The notes under the pieces are model-generated. The model did no database searches. It saw only the letters and a program-made list of their open reading frames with translations, and was not told where the DNA came from. The translations under genes and the position numbers were made by a program. Source: Pseudomonadota bacterium (GTDB lineage: Bacteria; Pseudomonadota; Gammaproteobacteria; Burkholderiales; Burkholderiaceae_B). Taken from it: a stretch of 64,000 bases of DNA. The stretch is from assembly GCA_023440825.1 (NCBI GenBank), contig JAEXRL010000030.1:186001-250000 (forward strand), in the 5' to 3' direction. Below, piece after piece: positions 18,461 to 26,635 of this stretch; the first letter of the stretch is position 1, and every line of letters begins with the position of its first letter.

Positions 18461-19768
18461 ATGAGCACACGAGAAAACGAAATCCGTTCCTTGCAAAAGC
18501 GCTGGGCTGAGGACCCTCGCTGGCAGGGTATCAAGCGTGGTTACACCGCCGAGGAGGTGATTAACCTGCGCGGCTCGGTCACTGAAGAGCACACGCTGGC
18601 ACGTCGCGGTGCAGAGCGCTTGTGGAAGTTGTTGCACGAGGAGCCCTTTGTGAACTCACTGGGTGCCTTAACCGGTAACCAGGCTATGCAACAGGTTAAA
18701 GCGGGTCTGAAAGCGATTTATCTTTCAGGTTGGCAGGTGGCCGGTGATGCCAACCTGGCCGGTGAAATGTATCCCGACCAAAGTTTGTACCCCATTAACT
18801 CTGTGCCTCAGGTAGTACGTCGTATCAATAATGCCTTGGCGCGTTGCGATCAGATCCAGTGGATGGAAGGGGTAAATCCTGGCGACGAAAACCATATAGA
18901 GTACTTTGCGCCTATTGTGGCTGATGCGGAAGCAGGTTTTGGCGGTGTGCTCAATGCCTTCGAGCTGATGAAGGCCATGATTGTAGCGGGTGCATCGGGC
19001 GTGCACTTTGAGGATCAGTTGGCCTCGGTGAAAAAGTGTGGTCACCTGGGTGGCAAGGTGTTGGTACCAACTCGTGACGCTGTTTCCAAGTTGGTGGCTG
19101 CCCGTTTGGCTGCGGACGTTCTGGATGTTCCCACGCTCTTGTTGGCTCGTACTGATGCGGATGCTGCCGATCTGATCACCAGTGATGTAGACGAAAATGA
19201 CCGTCCGTTTATTACTGGCGAACGTACGGTAGAGGGTTTTTTCCGTACCCGTGCTGGTATTGAACAAGCGATTTCCCGAGGTTTGGCCTATGCCCCTTAT
19301 GCTGACCTGATCTGGTGTGAAACAGCCACCCCAGATCTGGAGTATGCGCGTAAGTTTGCTGAAGCGATCCATCGCCAGTTCCCCGGAAAAATGTTGTCTT
19401 ATAACTGCTCACCCTCGTTTAACTGGAAGCGTAATCTTGATGATTCAACTATTGCCAAGTTCCAGCGTGAGCTGGGTGCGATGGGGTATAAGTACCAGTT
19501 CATTACGCTTGCCGGTTTCCATGCACTGAATTATGGTATGTTTGATTTAGCTCATGGTTATGCACGAAACCAGATGAGTGCTTTTGTAGAGTTGCAGGAA
19601 AAAGAATTCGCAGCAGCGGATCGCGGCTTTACCGCTGTTAAGCATCAGCGTGAGGTGGGTACTGGCTACTTTGACGCTGTTACGCAAGCGATTGAAGGTG
19701 GGCAATCCTCAACGACCGCTTTGGCGGGCTCTACCGAAGCCGAGCAGTTTGGAGCAAGCGCTGCTTAA
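18461..19768 (+). CDS. aceA: Isocitrate lyase
   Basis: A 435-residue isocitrate lyase, which cleaves isocitrate to glyoxylate and succinate in the glyoxylate shunt. The catalytic loop KKCGHLGGK is present with C193. Other family blocks include WQVAGDANLAGEMYPDQSLY, the metal-binding DAEAGFGG and the C-terminal YNCSPSFNW. Length matches the 434-residue E. coli enzyme. The ATG at 18461 was chosen because GGAG lies six bases upstream; an in-frame TTG at 18449 is less likely. The gene is monocistronic, followed by a hairpin. Malate synthase is not in the window. Upstream control probably involves the palindrome at 18356-18371. Confidence 0.96.
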   Translation: MSTRENEIRSLQKRWAEDPRWQGIKRGYTAEEVINLRGSVTEEHTLARRGAERLWKLLHEEPFVNSLGALTGNQAMQQVKAGLKAIYLSGWQVAGDANLAGEMYPDQSLYPINSVPQVVRRINNALARCDQIQWMEGVNPGDENHIEYFAPIVADAEAGFGGVLNAFELMKAMIVAGASGVHFEDQLASVKKCGHLGGKVLVPTRDAVSKLVAARLAADVLDVPTLLLARTDADAADLITSDVDENDRPFITGERTVEGFFRTRAGIEQAISRGLAYAPYADLIWCETATPDLEYARKFAEAIHRQFPGKMLSYNCSPSFNWKRNLDDSTIAKFQRELGAMGYKYQFITLAGFHALNYGMFDLAHGYARNQMSAFVELQEKEFAAADRGFTAVKHQREVGTGYFDAVTQAIEGGQSSTTALAGSTEAEQFGASAA

Positions 19769-19804
19769 GTAAACGTGTGGATGTTGTAAAAATGCGCCAG
19801 CGGT

Positions 19805-19830
19805 AAAAAAGGGGCTGCTAAGGCAGCCCC
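19805..19830. terminator. Terminator hairpin downstream of aceA
   Basis: GGGGCTGC (19811-19818) and GCAGCCCC (19823-19830) form an 8-bp GC-rich stem with a 4-base loop, preceded by six A (19805-19810). The T-run therefore lies on the minus strand. On the plus strand, where aceA needs it, only ATAAAG follows. It may act in both directions. Confidence 0.6.
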
Positions 19831-19922
19831 ATAAAGCATTTGTCAGTTACGCCGTATTTGGGGGGATTACGACCTGAGCAATATGCATAAACAATACAAT
19901 ATAGTAACCATACAAATTGGTA

Positions 19923-19936
19923 TTGATTTAGATCAA
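19923..19936. promoter_or_regulatory. FNR/ANR box before the CcoI-like gene
   Basis: TTGATTTAGATCAA matches the FNR consensus TTGAT-N4-ATCAA perfectly. A -10-like TATAGT lies at 19959-19964. With the standard class II spacing (centre at -41.5), transcription would begin at about base 19971, which is the A of the start codon of the next gene. Confidence 0.85.
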
Positions 19937-19970
19937 GCAAGCAGACATATGGCTCGACTATAGTCTCTCT

Positions 19971-20945
19971 ATGCGCGCATATTCTATTTTCTCTACTCCT
20001 AAGGCACTCACTCCCTGTGAGCAGCGTCATCGCCGGCATACATTAGCCCGATTAGGCTTGGCTTGGTTAGCGGCCATGCAGGTCATGATGTTCGCATTTC
20101 CAGGTTATATGCGCTCGTTCAGCACCTCGCCCGACAATCAGCAGTCCTTGCTGGAGGCTATCTATCTGATGAACTGGGCTGGTTTGGTGCTGACAGTTCC
20201 CGTCATTACATACTGTGCCTGGCCCATGTTGTTTGCCGCCTATCGCGAACTCAAACAATTACATATAGGTATGGATGTGCCCGTGTCTTTAGGGATTGTG
20301 GGCGCTTTCATCCCCAGCGCCCTAAATACCTGGTCGGGGCAGGGGGAAGTGTATTTCGATTCAGTCACCATGTTTGTGGCTTTCTTGCTGACCGCTCGCT
20401 ACCTAGAGCTGGCCGCCCGTCAATCGGTAGAAGCTGGACAAACCCATCACCTTATCGAACAGTTTCAGATCAATGTAAGCCAGCGCGCGAATCGACTGGC
20501 TTTTTGGTTCGTCCTTATTCAGCTATGCCTGGCCCTGGCCTTCGGTGTGGTGTGGTATGTGCTTGATCCATCGCAAACCGTGCCCGTGGTCGTGGCAATG
20601 CTGGTCATGAGCTGTCCCTGTGCTATGTCGATGTCTGTACCAAGTGCGGTAGCATCGGCGCACGCCAGCCTGTCTATCCGACCAGCTCAAAATGATTACG
20701 AAGTGCTTCAGCTCACACAGCGAACTGGAAAAATAGCACGACAAAATTTATTTGGCTCTATTGTTTGGCATTTACTGATGACGCCGCTGGCAGCGGTGGG
20801 TATTGTGGCGCCTTGGCTAGCAGCGATCAGCATGCTGGTGTCGTCCTTAGCGGTGGCATTTAACTCCATGCGTATTTATCGTGAACGTGTTCGGGCAGGC
20901 CACACTAGCTACGTGTCCAAGTCGGCTCCCCAACAGGTGTCCTAA
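19971..20945 (+). CDS. CcoI-like P1B-type ATPase reduced to its membrane domain
   Basis: A 324-residue protein that aligns by eye with the membrane helices of CcoI/FixI copper P-type ATPases, usually 700-800 residues long. Helices in order: about 28-47 (LGLAWLAAMQVMMFAFPGYM), 66-90, 102-120, 127-147, 177-198, then 203-231 carrying the copper-site motif C215-P216-C217 (MSCPCAMSMSVPSAVASA), and finally the M5/M6 pair at 261-302 (TPLAAVGIVAPWLAAISMLV). The N-terminal heavy-metal domain, the actuator domain with TGE and the phosphorylation/nucleotide domain with DKTGT are all absent. They are replaced by loops of about 25 residues at 151-176 and 235-257. The usual Tyr-Asn of M5 reads Trp-His, while Met and Ser-Ser of M6 are kept. 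It cannot hydrolyse ATP. It overlaps ccoS by one base and sits behind an FNR box. A channel, scaffold or decaying remnant are all possible. Confidence 0.8.
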   Translation: MRAYSIFSTPKALTPCEQRHRRHTLARLGLAWLAAMQVMMFAFPGYMRSFSTSPDNQQSLLEAIYLMNWAGLVLTVPVITYCAWPMLFAAYRELKQLHIGMDVPVSLGIVGAFIPSALNTWSGQGEVYFDSVTMFVAFLLTARYLELAARQSVEAGQTHHLIEQFQINVSQRANRLAFWFVLIQLCLALAFGVVWYVLDPSQTVPVVVAMLVMSCPCAMSMSVPSAVASAHASLSIRPAQNDYEVLQLTQRTGKIARQNLFGSIVWHLLMTPLAAVGIVAPWLAAISMLVSSLAVAFNSMRIYRERVRAGHTSYVSKSAPQQVS

Positions 20946-21109
20946 TGCTTGAGTCCTTATTTATTCTGCTGCCTATTTCTGTTCTGTTTGTGATTGTGAT
21001 CGGGGCAGCATTTTGGTGGGCGATATTTGCAGGACAGTTCGAAGATAGCCAAGAGGCTGCCGAGGCTATATTGGCGGATGACGATACCGAGTCTGAGTCC
21101 TGCAAGTAA
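20945..21109 (+). CDS. ccoS: cbb3-type oxidase assembly protein CcoS
   Basis: A 54-residue single-span membrane protein. An N-terminal helix (about residues 4-27, LFILLPISVLFVIVIG) is followed by the CcoS hallmark FWWAIFAGQFED, then an acidic tail ending in DDDTESESCK. CcoS is needed for cofactor insertion into cbb3 oxidase and normally sits directly downstream of ccoI. That position is kept here: its ATG shares a base with the stop codon of the CcoI-like gene (TAATG), so the two are translationally coupled. Length is within the family's 50-70 residues. Confidence 0.92.
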   Translation: MLESLFILLPISVLFVIVIGAAFWWAIFAGQFEDSQEAAEAILADDDTESESCK

Positions 21110-21211
21110 AAAAATTTATCGATTAAGTAAGTGTTTTTTGCATTCTTTCAGTTTGTGTAAGGCGACGGAGCAAGTTGAAACAAGGATGCGGATTTCACAA
21201 CTGCTGAGTGT

Positions 21212-21225
21212 TTGATTCATATCAA
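21212..21225. promoter_or_regulatory. FNR/ANR box before ccoN
   Basis: TTGATTCATATCAA is a perfect TTGAT-N4-ATCAA site. Class II spacing predicts a transcription start near 21260, giving a 40-base leader before the ccoN ATG. Confidence 0.87.
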
Positions 21226-21300
21226 GGGCGTGGTTCGGCAGTTGCGAGATCATGTGGTCTGTAGTCGCATGTATTAATAATGTAAGTTTAGGGGAAGCTC

Positions 21301-22785
21301 ATGGGCACTTCCGAGACCGTCGGAAAGCAGGCTGAAGTCTTCAACTACGGGGTGGTAAGGCAATTTGCCATCATGACTGTAGTGTGGGGCGTAGTAGGCA
21401 TGGCAGTCGGCGTATTGATCGCCTTGCAATTGATCTGGCCAGCGCTGAATTTTGATATTCCTTGGTTAAGTTATGGACGACTGCGTCCCTTGCATACCAA
21501 CGGAGTCATTTTTGCGTTTGGTGGTAGCGCGCTTTTTGCCACGTCGTATTACGTGGTGCAACGAACCTGTCAGGCGCGTCTGTTTTGCGATAAGTTAGCC
21601 GCTTTTACCTTTTGGGGTTGGCAGGCTGTTATCGTGGGGGCAGTGATAACTTTGCCTTTGGGTTACACCAGCAGTAAAGAGTACGCGGAGCTTGAGTGGC
21701 CCATCGATATCCTTATTACCTTGGTATGGGTGTCGTATGCAGTGGTGTTCTTTGGCACCATTGTGAAACGTCGAGTGCGTCATATCTATGTGGCTAACTG
21801 GTTTTTTGGCTCATTTATCCTGACCATAGCCATGCTGCACATTTTTAATAATCTGGAAGCGCCAGTTAGCTTATGGAAGTCTTATTCCATTTATGCTGGT
21901 GTGCAGGATGCCATGGTGCAGTGGTGGTATGGGCATAATGCGGTGGGCTTTTTCCTGACCACCAGCTTTTTGGGCATGATGTACTACTTTGTGCCCAAGC
22001 AAGCTAATCGACCCATTTATTCTTATCGTTTATCCATTGTCCACTTCTGGGCATTGGCGTTCACGTATATGTGGGCTGGCCCGCACCACTTGCTGTATAC
22101 CTCCTTACCTGACTGGACCCAGTCTTTAGGTATGGCTTTCTCGCTTATCCTGCTGGCTCCTTCTTGGGGTGGAATGATCAACGGCATCATGACCTTGTCG
22201 GGTGCGTGGTATAAGCTGCGTACCGACGCTATCCTGAAATTCCTGGTGGTGTCCTTGTCGTTCTACGGCATGTCGACCTTTGAAGGCTCGATGATGTCTA
22301 TCCGTACGGTCAACGCCTTGTCGCACTACACCGACTGGACAGTCGGACACGTACACTCGGGAGCGCTGGGTTGGGTAGCCATGATTACTTTCGGTTCCCT
22401 CTATTACATGATTCCTCGTCTGTACGGGCGTGTCACCATGGCTAAGCCTGGCCTGATCGAATTGCACTTCTGGCTGGCGACATTAGGCGTGGTGCTGTAT
22501 ATCGCTGCTATGTGGATTGCTGGCGTCATGCAGGGCTTAATGTGGCGTGCAACCGGTGCAGATGGGGTTCTGACCTACAGCTTCGTAGAAAGCGTGAAGG
22601 CAACCTATCCCTTCTACATGATTCGAGCTTTGGGTGGCTTGATGTTCCTGGTCGGTGTGTTTGTCATGGGCTGGAATACTTGGCTTACCGTTAAAGGGCA
22701 ACCTCGTGTGAACCCTGTAGTGCCATTGAAAAACCCTGATGCGCGCGACCCTGCGTTGGTCGGTCCTACAGAAGTAATCGCTTAA
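21301..22785 (+). CDS. ccoN: cbb3-type cytochrome c oxidase subunit I
   Basis: A 494-residue catalytic subunit of the high-affinity terminal oxidase, with about 12 transmembrane helices. Metal ligands are visible: H65 (LRPLHTNG) and H352 for low-spin haem b, H350 (GHVHSG) for haem b3, and H212 (YGHNAVG), H262 and H263 (GPHHLL) for CuB. The family's cross-linked tyrosine corresponds to Y255 (FTYMWAG). A good ribosome binding site (AGGGGAAG) precedes the ATG. It leads a ccoNOQP cluster with 2-11-base gaps and is preceded by an FNR box, consistent with micro-oxic induction. Confidence 0.97.
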   Translation: MGTSETVGKQAEVFNYGVVRQFAIMTVVWGVVGMAVGVLIALQLIWPALNFDIPWLSYGRLRPLHTNGVIFAFGGSALFATSYYVVQRTCQARLFCDKLAAFTFWGWQAVIVGAVITLPLGYTSSKEYAELEWPIDILITLVWVSYAVVFFGTIVKRRVRHIYVANWFFGSFILTIAMLHIFNNLEAPVSLWKSYSIYAGVQDAMVQWWYGHNAVGFFLTTSFLGMMYYFVPKQANRPIYSYRLSIVHFWALAFTYMWAGPHHLLYTSLPDWTQSLGMAFSLILLAPSWGGMINGIMTLSGAWYKLRTDAILKFLVVSLSFYGMSTFEGSMMSIRTVNALSHYTDWTVGHVHSGALGWVAMITFGSLYYMIPRLYGRVTMAKPGLIELHFWLATLGVVLYIAAMWIAGVMQGLMWRATGADGVLTYSFVESVKATYPFYMIRALGGLMFLVGVFVMGWNTWLTVKGQPRVNPVVPLKNPDARDPALVGPTEVIA

Positions 22786-22796
22786 GGATTATTGAC

Positions 22797-23453
22797 ATGG
22801 CTAATGAAAATAAGCGTTTTTCCCACGCTACACTGGAAAAAAACATTGGTTTGCTCATTGTTTGCAGTATTTTGGTCGTGGCTTTTGCTGGTTTGGTGCA
22901 GATCGTGCCCTTGTTTTTCCAGCATTCCACCACTGAGCCTGCACCGGGCGTTAAACCCTACGAGGCGCTTAACCTGATTGGGCGCGATATTTATATACGT
23001 GAAGGCTGTGTGGGATGCCACTCGCAGCAAGTGCGTATGCTGCAGTCTGAGGTGCAGCGCTATGGTCCTTACTCTTTGGCGGGCGAGTCTGTTTACGATC
23101 ATCCGTTTTTGTGGGGTTCCAAGCGCACCGGGCCGGATCTGGCTCGTGTAGGTGGTCGTTACTCTGATGAGTGGCATCGTTTGCACTTACGTAATCCACG
23201 TGATTTGGTGCCTGACTCTAATATGCCGTCCTACCCCTGGTTGCAGCACAAGTCGGTCGAAGGTGAGAACGTACAGCGTCGTATGACGGTCTTGCGTTAT
23301 ATCGGTGTGCCTTATACCGACGAGCAAATTGCTAAGGCCCCCGAGGCGCTGGTTGGGAAAACCGAAGAGGATGCCCTGATTGCGTATTTGCAGGGTCTGG
23401 GTATACAAGGGCGTGATGCGGCGGCTGATGCCGTACAGCGAGGAGGTTACTAA
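22797..23453 (+). CDS. ccoO: cbb3-type cytochrome c oxidase subunit II
   Basis: A 218-residue membrane-anchored mono-haem cytochrome c. One N-terminal helix (about 17-40) is followed by the periplasmic haem site C71-V-G-C74-H75 and a conserved GPDLARVGGRYSDEWH segment. The sixth haem ligand is probably the methionine in SNMPSYPWL. CcoO passes electrons from CcoP to CcoN. The gene begins 11 bases after ccoN and ends two bases before ccoQ. Length is typical. Confidence 0.96.
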   Translation: MANENKRFSHATLEKNIGLLIVCSILVVAFAGLVQIVPLFFQHSTTEPAPGVKPYEALNLIGRDIYIREGCVGCHSQQVRMLQSEVQRYGPYSLAGESVYDHPFLWGSKRTGPDLARVGGRYSDEWHRLHLRNPRDLVPDSNMPSYPWLQHKSVEGENVQRRMTVLRYIGVPYTDEQIAKAPEALVGKTEEDALIAYLQGLGIQGRDAAADAVQRGGY

Positions 23454-23455
23454 TC

Positions 23456-23632
23456 ATGCTAGGCATTATGAATGCCATTGTGACCGCCTTGGCAATGGCT
23501 ACTTTTTTCGGCATTTGTTGGTGGGCTTTTTCCCGCGGTCGTAAACAGGCCAATGAAGAAGCTTCGCGCCTACCTTTCGACTTGCCCGACGAGGGCAGCC
23601 CAGAGACTCAATTAGGGGGTTCCAATGAATGA
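23456..23632 (+). CDS. ccoQ: cbb3-type oxidase component CcoQ/FixQ
   Basis: A 58-residue protein with one helix (about residues 5-25, NAIVTALAMATFFGICWWAF) followed by a basic SRGRKQANEEA stretch and an acidic tail (LPFDLPDEG). This is the standard FixQ pattern; the protein stabilises the oxidase complex. It lies between ccoO and ccoP, its stop overlapping the ccoP start by eight bases. Confidence 0.92.
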   Translation: MLGIMNAIVTALAMATFFGICWWAFSRGRKQANEEASRLPFDLPDEGSPETQLGGSNE

Positions 23633-24530
23633 TTTCGTGAGTAGCGGTTGGGGCATCTGGATTGCCTCGATCGCGATAGCTGGTATTGTTTTCTGCCTAT
23701 GGCTGCTTTACACACAGCGAGCATGGCTTAAAAAGGACGTAGAGCTTAGCGAAGATACTGGCCACGTATGGGACGGTGATTTAACCGAGCTGAACAATCC
23801 CGTACCACGCTGGTGGACGGTGATGTACCTGCTGCTCTGTGTGTTTGCTGTGGGGTATCTCGTGCTGTATCCGGGCTTGGGGAACTGGAAGGGGACCTTG
23901 GGCTTTACGGCTGCACAACAAGTTCAGCAGCAACAGGAAGTGATTAACGAACGCTTGGCCCCGGTCTATGCTCGCTATGCAGACATGCCTATCGAGGATA
24001 TTGCGGCCGACGCCCAAGCTCGCGATATAGGTCAGCGCTTGTTCCTGAATAACTGTGCTCAGTGTCACGGGTCTGATGCCCAAGGTGCACCCGGCTTTCC
24101 TAACCTGGCCAATAAAGCTTGGTCTTGGGGAGGTGAGCCAGATCAAATCCTGACCACTATTACCAAAGGTCGTCAGGGCATGATGCCTGCACAGCAGCAG
24201 TTCAGTGCGGCAGAGGCGGCAGATGTGGCTGAGTACGTGCGTTCTATTGCTGGTTTGGCACACGATCCTTTACGTGTGGTACCCGGTAAGCGAGTCTTTG
24301 ACAGCGCGTGTTTTGCTTGTCATGGTGCAGAAGGTAAGGGCAACCCCTTGCTAGGAGCTCCGGATTTAACGGATGACTACTGGATTCACGGCAGTTCCAG
24401 AGCAGCTATTATTCATGCTGTTATGCAAGGCCGCCAAGGACATATGCCTGCCCAGGAAAAAGTGCTCACACCCGAACAAATTCGTTTGTTGGCCGGTTGG
24501 GTATGGGGCTTGTCCAATAATCCCCAGTAA
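23625..24530 (+). CDS. ccoP: cbb3-type cytochrome c oxidase subunit III (di-haem)
   Basis: A 301-residue subunit with two N-terminal helices (about 10-30 and 64-84) and two cytochrome c domains. The haem sites are C144-A-Q-C147-H148 and C229-F-A-C232-H233. Methionine ligands are likely within MMPAQQQF and GHMPAQE. The helix-loop-helix start with the HVWDGDLTELNNPVPRWW segment is typical of CcoP. It accepts electrons from soluble or bc1-derived cytochromes and passes them to CcoO. It overlaps ccoQ by eight bases. Confidence 0.96.
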   Translation: MNDFVSSGWGIWIASIAIAGIVFCLWLLYTQRAWLKKDVELSEDTGHVWDGDLTELNNPVPRWWTVMYLLLCVFAVGYLVLYPGLGNWKGTLGFTAAQQVQQQQEVINERLAPVYARYADMPIEDIAADAQARDIGQRLFLNNCAQCHGSDAQGAPGFPNLANKAWSWGGEPDQILTTITKGRQGMMPAQQQFSAAEAADVAEYVRSIAGLAHDPLRVVPGKRVFDSACFACHGAEGKGNPLLGAPDLTDDYWIHGSSRAAIIHAVMQGRQGHMPAQEKVLTPEQIRLLAGWVWGLSNNPQ

Positions 24531-24560
24531 TTTGTTTTAGTTCGTTTATGCAGGAAATCT

Positions 24561-26060
24561 ATGAGTAGCTCGACCCCTCCTAACAGTGAAACCTCTGCCC
24601 AGCAGCAGGTACCTGCCTGGCAGCCGCCACGTAGGAAAAGTGGGCAAGGGGGAACATCACCTCAGGTCGAGAAGGCCTTGGTGGATGTGCGCCGGAAAAT
24701 ATACCCACGCTCAGTGACGGGCGTGTTTGCACGGTGGCGTGTGTGGCTGGTGTTGGCTACTCAACTGATTTTCTATGGTTTACCCTGGATAGAATGGCAC
24801 GGTCGTCAGGCCGTGCTGTTCGACCTGGGCGCACGTAAGTTTTACCTGTTTGGCATGATTTTATGGCCACAGGATGTGATTTATTTAACGGTTTTATTAT
24901 TGCTGTCTGCCTTTTCCTTGTTTTTATTTACGGCGATGGCAGGGCGGTTATTTTGTGGTTACGCCTGTCCGCAAACCGTTTACACCGAGATATTTATGTG
25001 GGTAGAGCGCAAGGTCGAGGGTGACCGTTTGGCTCGTATCCGCCTGGATGAACAAGCCTGGACACTTAAAAAATTAAGACTAAAAACCTGTAAGCATGTG
25101 ATCTGGGTGCTGATTGCCTTTTGGACAGGCTATACATTTATTGGTTATTTTGCCCCAATACGCGACATAGGCAGCGACCTACTGGCCTTTACTTTAGGGC
25201 CTTGGCAATGGTTTTGGCTGGTGTTTTATGCCTTTGCGACCTGGGGTAATGCAGGCTTTATGCGTGAAGCCGTGTGCAAGTACATGTGCCCTTATGCACG
25301 CTTTCAAAGCGTGATGGTCGATAACGATACCTTTGTGGTTACCTATGATCACGTGCGTGGTGATCCCCGTGGAGGACGATCACGCAAAATCGATCATAAA
25401 AGCGCAGGTATGGGTGACTGTGTAGACTGTAGTTTATGTGTGCAAGTGTGTCCGACCGGCATTGATATTCGTGATGGTCTGCAATACATGTGTATAGGCT
25501 GTGGTGCCTGTGTAGACGCCTGTGATCAGGTTATGGATAAGATGTCGTATGACCGTGGCCTGATACGTTATACGTCCGGGCGTGCTATTACCGAACGCTT
25601 GACTCAGTCTGAGGTGCGTAGGCGCATGTTGCGGCCGCGTGTGGTCTCGTATATTTTGATCTTATTAGTCATCTTTACTGCGTTTCTGTATGCCCTGAGC
25701 ACGCGAGTGCCGGTAAGAGTAGATGTGATCCGTGATCGTGGTGCACTGGGACGTGAAGTGCCAGGCGGCTTTTATGAAAATGTATACCAGCTACAAATTA
25801 TCAATACCTCTGAGTCGGGCTTGAATCTGACCTTGGCCGCTACGGGCTTGCCTGGCTTACGTTTGCAAACTGCCGAAGGAGGCAGTGATCACGTATATGT
25901 AGAGCCAGCATCCAACCGCTTGGTCGCTGTAGTGGCTAGACTGCCTTTAGACTCAGCAGAACCAGGTTTGTACGATATTGTCATTGAGGCATTTAGTCGC
26001 CACGAAAATGGCCGTGAAACAATGGTACGTGAATCCAGTAGTTTTTATGTACCGCAATAA
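24561..26060 (+). CDS. ccoG: Cytochrome c oxidase accessory protein CcoG/FixG
   Basis: A 499-residue polyferredoxin-like membrane protein. Several helices occupy about residues 55-240, including the GYACPQTVYTE motif. A two-cluster ferredoxin segment follows at about 290-325 (CVDCSLCVQVCPTGIDIRDG and MCIGCGACVDACD). After a last helix comes a periplasmic immunoglobulin-like domain (about 400-499). CcoG is implicated in copper reduction for cbb3 assembly. It begins 30 bases after ccoP and belongs to the same cluster. Confidence 0.95.
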   Translation: MSSSTPPNSETSAQQQVPAWQPPRRKSGQGGTSPQVEKALVDVRRKIYPRSVTGVFARWRVWLVLATQLIFYGLPWIEWHGRQAVLFDLGARKFYLFGMILWPQDVIYLTVLLLLSAFSLFLFTAMAGRLFCGYACPQTVYTEIFMWVERKVEGDRLARIRLDEQAWTLKKLRLKTCKHVIWVLIAFWTGYTFIGYFAPIRDIGSDLLAFTLGPWQWFWLVFYAFATWGNAGFMREAVCKYMCPYARFQSVMVDNDTFVVTYDHVRGDPRGGRSRKIDHKSAGMGDCVDCSLCVQVCPTGIDIRDGLQYMCIGCGACVDACDQVMDKMSYDRGLIRYTSGRAITERLTQSEVRRRMLRPRVVSYILILLVIFTAFLYALSTRVPVRVDVIRDRGALGREVPGGFYENVYQLQIINTSESGLNLTLAATGLPGLRLQTAEGGSDHVYVEPASNRLVAVVARLPLDSAEPGLYDIVIEAFSRHENGRETMVRESSSFYVPQ

Positions 26061-26079
26061 CACAGAAAAGGATAGCACT

Positions 26080-26289
26080 ATGAGCACAGCAGCTGATGTT
26101 AAACCGTGGTGGCGTGAGCCGTGGCCGTGGATACTGATGGCCGGCCCAGCCGCCGCTATGATCGCTTGTGCCATCACTATTTATATAGCTTTTGCTAACT
26201 TTAGTGACCAGGCCATGAATGATGGTGGTACGAAGCAGGGGCTGGTTGTGAGTAAATCAGCGCTCAGTAATCCGGAAAAGTCTCAATAA
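26080..26289 (+). CDS. Short FixH/CcoH-like assembly protein
   Basis: A 69-residue protein beginning with the FixH-type KPWWREPWPWILMAGPAA segment and one transmembrane helix (about 18-42). FixH proteins next carry a D-YYKQGL-like motif and often a periplasmic domain of about 100 residues. Here only the degenerate NDGGTKQGLVV remains and the protein ends soon after. The ATG at 26080 follows an AAGGAT ribosome site; an upstream in-frame start would overlap ccoG. Position directly after ccoG supports the identity. Short forms may be normal in this family of bacteria, so shortening is noted rather than called a defect. Confidence 0.75.
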   Translation: MSTAADVKPWWREPWPWILMAGPAAAMIACAITIYIAFANFSDQAMNDGGTKQGLVVSKSALSNPEKSQ

Positions 26290-26318
26290 GCAGCCGTCCA
26301 ACGACTCAGGGAGTGCGT

Positions 26319-26570
26319 ATGAAATCACGCATCTTGATGTGGATCTTGTGGCCTTCGTTTTTAGCCGCGTTAGCATGTAGTGGCGTGGTGTTTGCCTTGG
26401 TCGACCCGTTGGATATGGTCATACTGGGGCATATACGGGCTGAGCGCAACACGGTGTACACATTGGTGTTTTTTTTGTTGTGGCTGATGGCTGCCGTGTC
26501 CAGTGCACTTAGCCTATTTATGTATCCAGGACAGCAGGCACTCAAAGAGCCTGCTGATGATCTGGATTAA
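26319..26570 (+). CDS. Small two-helix membrane protein of the cco cluster
   Basis: An 83-residue hydrophobic protein with two predicted helices (about 8-30 and 47-68) and an acidic, Pro-containing tail. The ATG at 26319 follows a CAGGGAG ribosome site; a GTG two codons upstream is less likely. I recognise it only as a small conserved-looking protein between ccoG/fixH and fnr, not as a family of known function. It is the last plus-strand gene of the cluster and converges on fnr. Confidence 0.6.
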   Translation: MKSRILMWILWPSFLAALACSGVVFALVDPLDMVILGHIRAERNTVYTLVFFLLWLMAAVSSALSLFMYPGQQALKEPADDLD

Positions 26571-26635
26571 GGCTGGCTGTTGCGCGGTTCAGTAGGTGGC
26601 TTGTGTGTGGCCACATTCGTTAGGCTTGCAAGCGA

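Noticed and set aside
19971..20945. Reading the CcoI-like gene as a frameshifted pseudogene of a full ATPase
   Set aside because: A single open frame covers it, and no catalytic-domain sequence is present in any frame or in the flanks. The losses fall in loops, so this is a reduced gene rather than a broken one.
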